Assembly (NCBI GenBank): GCA_023423235.1
Contig: JAFAFY010000410.1
Location: forward strand, 1 to 11,054
Origin: Pseudomonadota bacterium
Lineage (GTDB): Bacteria; Pseudomonadota; Gammaproteobacteria; Xanthomonadales; Xanthomonadaceae
DNA length: 11,054 nt
Direction: 5' to 3'
The notes beneath the pieces are model-generated. The model did no database searches and was not told the origin of the DNA. It saw only the letters and a list, made by a program, of their open reading frames with translations. How positions within the stretch are numbered: the stretch's first letter is position 1; each line of letters opens with the position of its first letter. This document shows, piece after piece, positions 6,889-11,054 of the stretch. A program made the translations under genes and the position numbers.

Positions 6889-7045
6889 GTCTTCCGCCTC
6901 CGGAGGGAAGACACCGCTGTCCCTCGCCCGCGCCGCGGGAGAAGCGGGACCACCTGCAAAGCAGGCAGGTGGTGGGGAGAGGGCGGCATAGTAGAGCGCC
7001 CCCTCCTCCGGCGCTTCGCTTCGCCTTCTCGCAAAGGCAGAAGGA
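6889..7045. repeat. Hairpin-rich intergenic element, likely a dispersed repeat
   Basis: The 292-bp gap between the SPOR gene and the next gene holds several stacked inverted repeats. They include GTCTTCC/GGGAAGAC-type arms at 6889-6912 around the palindrome CCTCCGGAGG, CCCGC/GCGGG within GTCCC/GGGAC at about 6918-6950, a perfect 9-bp pair ACCACCTGC (6949-6957) and GCAGGTGGT (6965-6973), and CCTTCT/AGAAGG at about 7024-7045. The purine/pyrimidine-rich GGGGAGAGGG and CCCCCTCCTCCGGCGCTTCGCTTCGCC segments resemble the multi-copy intergenic elements common in Xanthomonadaceae. Only one copy lies in the window, so repetition is inferred from resemblance. The first hairpin, 8 bp after the SPOR stop, may also act as its terminator, although no T tract follows. 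Confidence 0.4.
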
Positions 7046-7109
7046 CCCGATCCCGGCACGCCCGTGAATGGGCTCGCGTTGCGTTCGCACCATTCCGTGC
7101 CCCCGGTCG

Positions 7110-7143
7110 CACCGCCGTCGCAGCCGGCGCGATGCCGGCGGTG
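7110..7143 (+). repeat. 8-bp inverted repeat upstream of the 7174 gene
   Basis: CACCGCCG (7110-7117) and CGGCGGTG (7136-7143) are exact reverse complements around 18 nt that include another GCCGGC palindrome. It ends 30 bp before the ATG at 7174 and might be part of the leader. In DNA this GC-rich such pairs are not rare. Confidence 0.25.
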
Positions 7144-7173
7144 GACACTGGTGGCTCCCCCGGGAGACCCGCC

Positions 7174-7554
7174 ATGGCCATCGAAGCCGCCCTGATCAAG
7201 CCCGTCGTCGATGCGCTGCTGGCGCTGTTCCAGCAGGGCAGCGACCTGAAGCTCAAGCGCAACGCCCAGGCTGCCGTGCGCGAAGCGATCCGCGAGTTGC
7301 TGCAGGCCAATCCCGACGAGAACCGCGCCGCCGCGCGCATCGCCATCGCCCGCGCCGCCGGCATCCTCAGCGAGGATGTGGCGCTGGCCGAGGACATGCT
7401 GCAGAAGCACCGTGCAACCCGTGCCCGGACCAGCGGCAAGGCGGCGACCGGACGGCGCCGCAAGCCCGCTGCCGACAGCGCGGCCGGCGATGCGGGCACA
7501 ACGCGCAAACCCGCCCCGCGCAAGCCGGCGCCCGCGTCCGCGTCATCGGATTGA
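7174..7554 (+). CDS. Conserved-looking hypothetical protein with basic disordered tail
   Basis: I do not recognise this protein. From the ATG at 7174 it has 126 residues. GGGAG (7162-7166) lies 7 nt upstream, which favours this start over the upstream in-frame ATG at 7132 that lacks one. Residues 1-85 look fully alpha-helical, with an amphipathic start (AALIKPVVDALLALFQQG), a charged middle (LKLKRNAQAAVREAIRELLQ), and a segment AAARIAIARAAGILSEDVALAEDML. Residues 86-126 are low-complexity and rich in Lys, Arg, Ala, Pro and Ser (GRRRKPAAD, KPAPRKPAPA), like the tails of histone H1-like bacterial DNA-binding proteins, but the N-terminal part matches no such family I know. There is no signal peptide or clear membrane helix, so it is probably cytoplasmic. 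Coding-like third-position GC and a good ribosome-binding site support a real gene. Confidence 0.7.
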   Translation: MAIEAALIKPVVDALLALFQQGSDLKLKRNAQAAVREAIRELLQANPDENRAAARIAIARAAGILSEDVALAEDMLQKHRATRARTSGKAATGRRRKPAADSAAGDAGTTRKPAPRKPAPASASSD

Positions 7555-7645
7555 TGCGCACGCCCCGCATGCAGCGCGCCGCCGGATGCAGCAAACCCGG
7601 TGGGGATCCAACGCCGCGCGCGTGAACCGGCCCGCCGCGCCGGCC

Positions 7646-7651
7646 TACAAT
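7646..7651 (+). promoter_or_regulatory. -10 box of ydfG implying a leaderless transcript
   Basis: TACAAT lies only 6 nt before the ydfG ATG at 7658. A transcript starting at the usual distance from the -10 box would begin at or within a base or two of that ATG. A weak -35 candidate GTGAAC (7622-7627) sits 18 bp upstream. No Shine-Dalgarno sequence is present between 7630 and 7657. Confidence 0.5.
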
Positions 7652-7657
7652 CGCGAC

Positions 7658-8410
7658 ATGGACAAGACCATTCTGATCACCGGCGGCACTTCGGGTTTCG
7701 GCGCCGCCGCCGTCGAACGCTTCCTGCGCGGGGGCTGGCGCGTCGTCGCCACCGGCCGCCGCGCCGAGCGCCTGCAGGCCCTGGTCGATGCACACGGCAG
7801 CCAGCGCCTGCATGTCGCCGCGTTCGACATCCGCGATGCCGAGGCCATGCACGCTGCGCTCGACGCCATCCCCGCGCCGTTCGCCGACATCGACGTGCTG
7901 GTCAACAATGCCGGCCTCGCGCTCGGCACCGCGCCGGCGCAGCAGGCGGACCTGGCGCAGTGGCGGCAGATGATCGACACCAACGTCACCGCGCTGGTGA
8001 CGCTGACCCATGCGCTGCTGCCGCGCCTGATCGCGCGCCGCGGCGCGATCCTCAACATCAGTTCGGTCGCGGCCACCTATCCCTACCGCGGCGGCAACGT
8101 CTACGGCGGCACCAAGGCCTTCGTCAGCCAGTTCTCGCTCGGCCTGCGCAGCGACCTTCACGGCACCGGCGTGCGCGTGACCAGCATCGAACCGGGCATG
8201 GCCGAAACCGAGTTCACCCTGGTGCGCACCGGCGGCGACCGCAGTGCATCCGACACCCTCTATGCCGGCGCCCATCCGATCACCGCCGGCGATCTGGCCG
8301 ACACCCTGTGGTGGCTCGCCACGCTGCCGCCGCACATCAACATCAACCGCATCGAGGTGATGCCGGTCAGCCAGTCGTTCGCCGGGTTCCAGGTGCACCG
8401 CGACCCCTGA
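7658..8410 (+). CDS. ydfG: NADP-dependent short-chain dehydrogenase, 3-hydroxy acid dehydrogenase / malonic semialdehyde reductase type
   Basis: By family, YdfG reduces malonic semialdehyde to 3-hydroxypropionate and oxidises L-allo-threonine and serine with NADP, in the cytoplasm. The 250 residues align nearly end to end with E. coli YdfG (248). The cofactor motif TGGTSGFG is at 8-15, ATGRRAERL carries the NADP-selecting arginines, and NNAG is at 83-86. The catalytic triad is Ser136, Tyr149 and Lys153 in ISSVAATYPYRGGNVYGGTK. The family-typical segments FVSQFSLGLRSDLHGTGVRV, IEPGMAETEF and LPPHININRIEVMPVSQSFAGFQVHR are all present. The start at 7658 is chosen because the family N-terminus begins here; the ORF is open further upstream but without homology. 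It has its own promoter and appears to be a single-gene unit. The exact substrate cannot be read from the sequence. Confidence 0.93.
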   Translation: MDKTILITGGTSGFGAAAVERFLRGGWRVVATGRRAERLQALVDAHGSQRLHVAAFDIRDAEAMHAALDAIPAPFADIDVLVNNAGLALGTAPAQQADLAQWRQMIDTNVTALVTLTHALLPRLIARRGAILNISSVAATYPYRGGNVYGGTKAFVSQFSLGLRSDLHGTGVRVTSIEPGMAETEFTLVRTGGDRSASDTLYAGAHPITAGDLADTLWWLATLPPHININRIEVMPVSQSFAGFQVHRDP

Positions 8411-8420
8411 CCGCGGGGTC
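8402..8420 (+). terminator. Hairpin spanning the ydfG stop codon
   Basis: GACCCC (8402-8407) and GGGGTC (8415-8420) are exact reverse complements around TGACCGC, which includes the ydfG stop. A second hairpin, CGGCGGC (8461-8467) with GCCGCCG (8481-8487), follows in the same spacer. Neither has a T tract, so these are candidates for factor-dependent termination or mRNA 3'-end protection only. Confidence 0.3.
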
Positions 8421-8530
8421 CGTCGTGACAGCCGCCGCGACCGGGCGCAGCACCCGGATACGGCGGCAAGCGGTCGCCACGCCGCCGCGAAACCAGGGTG
8501 CACGGTCTGCCCGCGCGCCACTGCCTGAAT

Positions 8531-8554
8531 GGCGATTCTTCCGCTAGAATCGCC
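8531..8554 (+). promoter_or_regulatory. 9-bp inverted repeat over the candidate -10 box of the TonB-dependent receptor
   Basis: GGCGATTCT (8531-8539) and AGAATCGCC (8546-8554) are exact reverse complements separated by TCCGCT. TAGAAT (8545-8550), a five-of-six match to the -10 consensus, falls across the spacer and right arm. That promoter would give a leader of about 80 nt before the receptor ATG at 8636. The -35 region (TGCCTG, 8522-8527) is weak, as is common for regulated promoters. The element is not AT-rich and does not resemble a Fur box. A repressor operator is the simplest reading but no regulator gene is next to it. Confidence 0.5.
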
Positions 8555-8635
8555 GCGCGATCATCCGGTCGCGGTCGCCCACGCGGCCGGCACAGCCGTC
8601 GCCATGCCAATCGTCCCTGATCCTTGGAGATTCGC

Positions 8636-10915
8636 ATGCGCGCCACCCGCCTGGCCGCCGCCCTGAGCGCGGCCCTGCTGCCTGTGTCGTTCGCGTCCGC
8701 GCAGGACGTCGTCCCGGACGGCGCCCAGCCCACCGCAAGTACCCTCGACACCATCGTGGTCAAGGGCGAGAAGACCGAACGCGACCTGCAGGACACCACC
8801 ACCAGCGTGGCGGTGACCACCTCGCTGCAGATCGAGCAGGAGAACCTGCTCGATCTGCACGACATCCTCGAACGCACGCCCAATGTCGCCACGTCCTATG
8901 GCGCGCGCGACTTCACCATCCGTGGCATCGGCAACGAGGCCGGCGAACCCAACCCGCTGGCGACCGTCTATCTCGACGGCGCGGCGCTGCCGGCGCAGGC
9001 CACCGGATCGGCACCGACCGACCTGTGGGACGTGGCCCAGGTCGAGGTGTTCCGTGGCCCGCAATCGACGATCCAGGGGCAGAACGCGCTGGCCGGCGCG
9101 ATCGTGATCCGCACCGAGGACCCGGGCATGGACTGGAGCGGCCGCGCGCGCGTGCTGCTGTCCGATCCCGCCGACCGGCGCGTCGCCTTTGCCGGCGGCG
9201 GCCCGCTGATCGCCGATGAACTGGCATTCCGCATCGCCGTGGAGGACCGGCGCTTCGACGGCTTCGTCGACAACATCACCCGCCGCACCGGCGAGGACGC
9301 GATCGATTCGACGGTGGTGCGCGCCAAGCTGCTGTGGACGCCGCAGGCGTTGCCGGGGCTAACCGCGCGCCTGAGCTTCCTCCACGACGACCGCACCGGC
9401 CCGTACCTCTACAGCTATTCGCGCCGTGACGTGCCGGACTTCTACGACAACCGCATCAATACCTCCGACCACCCCAACACCACCGATGCGCAGTCGAAGG
9501 TGGCGACACTGGATGTCCACTACGACTTCGGCGGGGCATGGTCGCTGTCCTCGGTGACCTCGTGGGCGGACACGCTGATGCGCCGCCAGTACGACAACGA
9601 CAACGGGCCGATGCCCGAGCAGTTCGGCAGCACCCATGAGCCCAACGATGTCGCCTCCCAGGAGTTCCGCCTGCATTACGCCGGCGCGCGCTTCGACGGC
9701 CTGCTGGGCCTGTACGGCGCACGCCGCACCCGCGACGGCTCGCAGCTGAGCCGGCTGGACATCGAGACGCCGGTGGCGACGATCTCGGGCGTGCTGCAGG
9801 GCGCGGGTTTCCCCGCCGCCAATGCCGATGCCATCGCCGCCATGTACGCCGCTGCGATGCCGTCGATCGCGGTCGCCTACGACGGCGCCAACCGCAGCGA
9901 GTCGGAGAACCTAGCGCTGTTCGCCGATGGCGAGTACCGCCTGAACGACCGCTTCTCCCTACTGGGCGGCTTCCGCTACGACCGCGAGCGCTACGGATTC
10001 GAGGCCCGTACCGACGCCCGGTTCGTCGGCACGCTGCCCGACCCGGGCATGTTCGATCCGGGCGGCGGTCTGGTGTACATGGCGATCGCCGGCATCAACC
10101 AGGCGGTGCTGGGCATGGTGTCGGAGGCGGGCGCGGTCACGCCCTGGAACGATGCCGAGTTCAAGGCGTTCCTGCCCAAGGCCGGGCTGCGCTGGTCTTG
10201 GCATGCGGACCACTCGCTGGCGCTGGTGGTCCAGCGCGGCTACCGCTCCGGTGGGGTGAGCTACAACGTCGCGCGCAGCCAGCCGTTCGCCTTCGACCCG
10301 GAGTACATCCTCAACCACGAACTGGCGCTGCGCACGCAGTGGCTGGACGGGCGCCTGGACCTCAACGCCAACGCCTACTACATCGACTGGAAGGACAAGC
10401 AGGCCTACGCGTATTTCGGCCAGAACAGCTACGACTACCACGTGGTCAACGCCGGGCGCGCGCACCTGTACGGCCTGGAGGCCGAGCTGCGCCACCGCGC
10501 CAGCGGCGCCTTCGACTGGTACGCCGCGCTGGGCTGGTCGCGCACCCGCTACGATGCGTTCGAGGTGCAGTCCGATGCCACCGTGACCGACTATTCCGGC
10601 CGCGAGTTCGCCTACGCACCGCGCCTGACCGGCACGCTGGGCGGCAACCTGCGCTGGAGCGACGGCTGGTTCGCCAACGCCAACCTGGGGTTCCGCGACC
10701 GCGTGAACGTGGACGTGGGCGCCGGCAACAACGTGCTGCCCTCGCGCACGCTGCTCAATGCCCGGTTCGGCTACCAGACCCTGGACTGGAGCGCATGGCT
10801 GTTCGGCAGCAACCTGCTCGACCGCGGCTACGTGCAGTACGCCTGGCAGGACGATCCCAACATTTCGCTGGGGGCGCCGCGCGTGCTGGGCATCGGGTTC
10901 GAGTACCGCCTGTGA
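8636..10915 (+). CDS. TonB-dependent outer-membrane receptor
   Basis: A 22-strand outer-membrane transporter that takes up a siderophore, metal complex or other nutrient using TonB-ExbBD energy. The ATG at 8636 with GGAG 6 nt upstream gives 759 residues. A TTG four codons earlier lies within that Shine-Dalgarno region and is rejected. Residues 1-22 are a signal peptide (MRATRLAAALSAALLPVSFASA) with cleavage before Gln23. A TonB box DTIVVK lies at 38-43. The plug domain (about 50-160) shows LERTPNV, FTIRGIG, VYLDG and VEVFRGPQSTIQGQNALAGAI (136-156). The rest is the beta-barrel, with alternating aromatic strands and the terminal FEYRL. The FRGPQSTLYG-like plug resembles the pesticin/FyuA-type receptor subgroup. 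The substrate is unknown; the small membrane protein downstream hints at iron. An inverted repeat covers its likely promoter. The gene is complete and intact. Confidence 0.93.
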   Translation: MRATRLAAALSAALLPVSFASAQDVVPDGAQPTASTLDTIVVKGEKTERDLQDTTTSVAVTTSLQIEQENLLDLHDILERTPNVATSYGARDFTIRGIGNEAGEPNPLATVYLDGAALPAQATGSAPTDLWDVAQVEVFRGPQSTIQGQNALAGAIVIRTEDPGMDWSGRARVLLSDPADRRVAFAGGGPLIADELAFRIAVEDRRFDGFVDNITRRTGEDAIDSTVVRAKLLWTPQALPGLTARLSFLHDDRTGPYLYSYSRRDVPDFYDNRINTSDHPNTTDAQSKVATLDVHYDFGGAWSLSSVTSWADTLMRRQYDNDNGPMPEQFGSTHEPNDVASQEFRLHYAGARFDGLLGLYGARRTRDGSQLSRLDIETPVATISGVLQGAGFPAANADAIAAMYAAAMPSIAVAYDGANRSESENLALFADGEYRLNDRFSLLGGFRYDRERYGFEARTDARFVGTLPDPGMFDPGGGLVYMAIAGINQAVLGMVSEAGAVTPWNDAEFKAFLPKAGLRWSWHADHSLALVVQRGYRSGGVSYNVARSQPFAFDPEYILNHELALRTQWLDGRLDLNANAYYIDWKDKQAYAYFGQNSYDYHVVNAGRAHLYGLEAELRHRASGAFDWYAALGWSRTRYDAFEVQSDATVTDYSGREFAYAPRLTGTLGGNLRWSDGWFANANLGFRDRVNVDVGAGNNVLPSRTLLNARFGYQTLDWSAWLFGSNLLDRGYVQYAWQDDPNISLGAPRVLGIGFEYRL

Positions 10916-10965
10916 TGCCCACCCGCCCGATGCCATGCCGCCTGCGGCACGCGGCCGCCGCATGA
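10915..10965 (+). CDS. Possible 16-codon coupling ORF between receptor and next gene
   Basis: An ATG overlaps the receptor stop (TGATG), reads 16 codons (MPTRPMPCRLRHAAAA), and stops in an ATGA that overlaps the start of the next gene. Neither this ORF nor the next one has a Shine-Dalgarno sequence, so ribosomes could pass from gene to gene by re-initiation. The peptide itself shows no recognisable feature and the arrangement may be chance. Confidence 0.2.
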   Translation: MPTRPMPCRLRHAAAA

Positions 10966-11054
10966 CCGCCGCCTGGCTGCTGCTGTCGCTGCTGTGCGCG
11001 CTGGGGTTCTACCTGGCCACCCCGCACCAGCGCGTGTGGCCGGCAGGCCGCAGC
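10962..11054 (+). CDS. Start of a small hydrophobic membrane protein, possibly iron-uptake associated (partial)
   Basis: Only 31 codons are in the window: MTAAWLLLSLLCALGFYLAT followed by PHQRVWPAGRS. Residues 4-20 form one membrane segment, followed by a basic, polar turn. Short inner-membrane proteins with this kind of start (for example the DUF3325 family) are often encoded beside siderophore receptors together with PepSY-type membrane proteins, which would suit its place 46 bp after the receptor stop. This is a guess from pattern and context; the C-terminal part is missing. The ATG has no clear Shine-Dalgarno sequence, and translation may be coupled to the upstream mini-ORF. Confidence 0.5.
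   Translation, partial: MTAAWLLLSLLCALGFYLATPHQRVWPAGRS

Noticed and set aside
4236..7523. A 1095-codon open frame on the minus strand across argS and the SPOR gene
   Set aside because: It is antisense to argS and the SPOR gene, both of which have unmistakable motifs. Long antisense frames are expected in DNA with very high GC at third positions; the translation is low-complexity Arg/Ala/Gly/His with no domain.
7376..7657. Upstream in-frame extension of the ydfG ORF (94 codons)
   Set aside because: It overlaps the 7174-7554 gene in another frame, has no similarity to the YdfG family, and the family N-terminus starts exactly at 7658.
8531..8554. Fur box upstream of the TonB-dependent receptor
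   Set aside because: The symmetric element is GC-rich at its outer ends and lacks the GATAAT-type repeats of Fur sites.
8624..8635. TTG start four codons upstream of the receptor ATG
   Set aside because: The TTG overlaps the GGAG that serves the ATG at 8636, and the ATG gives a standard signal peptide.
9959..10963. A 334-codon minus-strand frame opposite the TonB-dependent receptor
   Set aside because: It is the antisense shadow of the beta-barrel coding region; Val/Ala/Gly/His-rich without a recognisable domain.

Overview
The window looks like the chromosome of a high-GC gammaproteobacterium, most likely a member of the Xanthomonadaceae/Lysobacteraceae (Lysobacter/Luteimonas type). I infer this from the very GC-rich codon usage, from conserved gene order, and from a phosphomannomutase/phosphoglucomutase with a long N-terminal membrane extension. 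The content is mostly housekeeping. I see no insertion sequence, phage gene, CRISPR array, tRNA or rRNA.

Left arm, minus strand, positions 1-3338: a tightly packed run transcribed leftwards as coaC, coaB, dut and algC-like. It covers CoA biosynthesis, dUTP removal, and sugar-1-phosphate supply for surface polysaccharide. Neighbours overlap by ATGA or are 14 bp apart, so they probably share one transcript. The order (radC divergent, then coaBC-dut-algC) matches the dfp-dut-algC neighbourhood known from Pseudomonas aeruginosa. Two oddities stand out. CoaBC, normally one bifunctional protein, is split into two ORFs exactly at the domain boundary. The CoaC half also carries Glu where the Escherichia coli enzyme has its catalytic Cys158. 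The algC-like gene runs off the left edge of the window.

Centre, plus strand, positions 3339-7554: a 176-bp divergent intergenic region with a 20-bp perfect palindrome and a 13-bp inverted repeat, then radC, argS (GTG start), a SPOR-domain membrane protein whose ATG directly follows the argS stop, an intergenic hairpin-rich repeat-like element, and a 126-residue protein of unknown function with a basic, disordered tail.

Right arm, plus strand, positions 7555-11054: a YdfG-type short-chain dehydrogenase that looks leaderless, a 225-bp spacer whose likely -10 box lies inside a 9-bp inverted repeat, a complete 759-residue TonB-dependent receptor with signal peptide and TonB box, and the first 31 codons of a small hydrophobic protein, perhaps an iron-uptake accessory membrane protein.

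The findings most worth following are the split of coaBC with the active-site substitution, the two symmetric elements between coaC and radC, the inverted repeat over the receptor promoter, and the unknown 7174-7554 gene. I did not find a convincing new multi-gene system.
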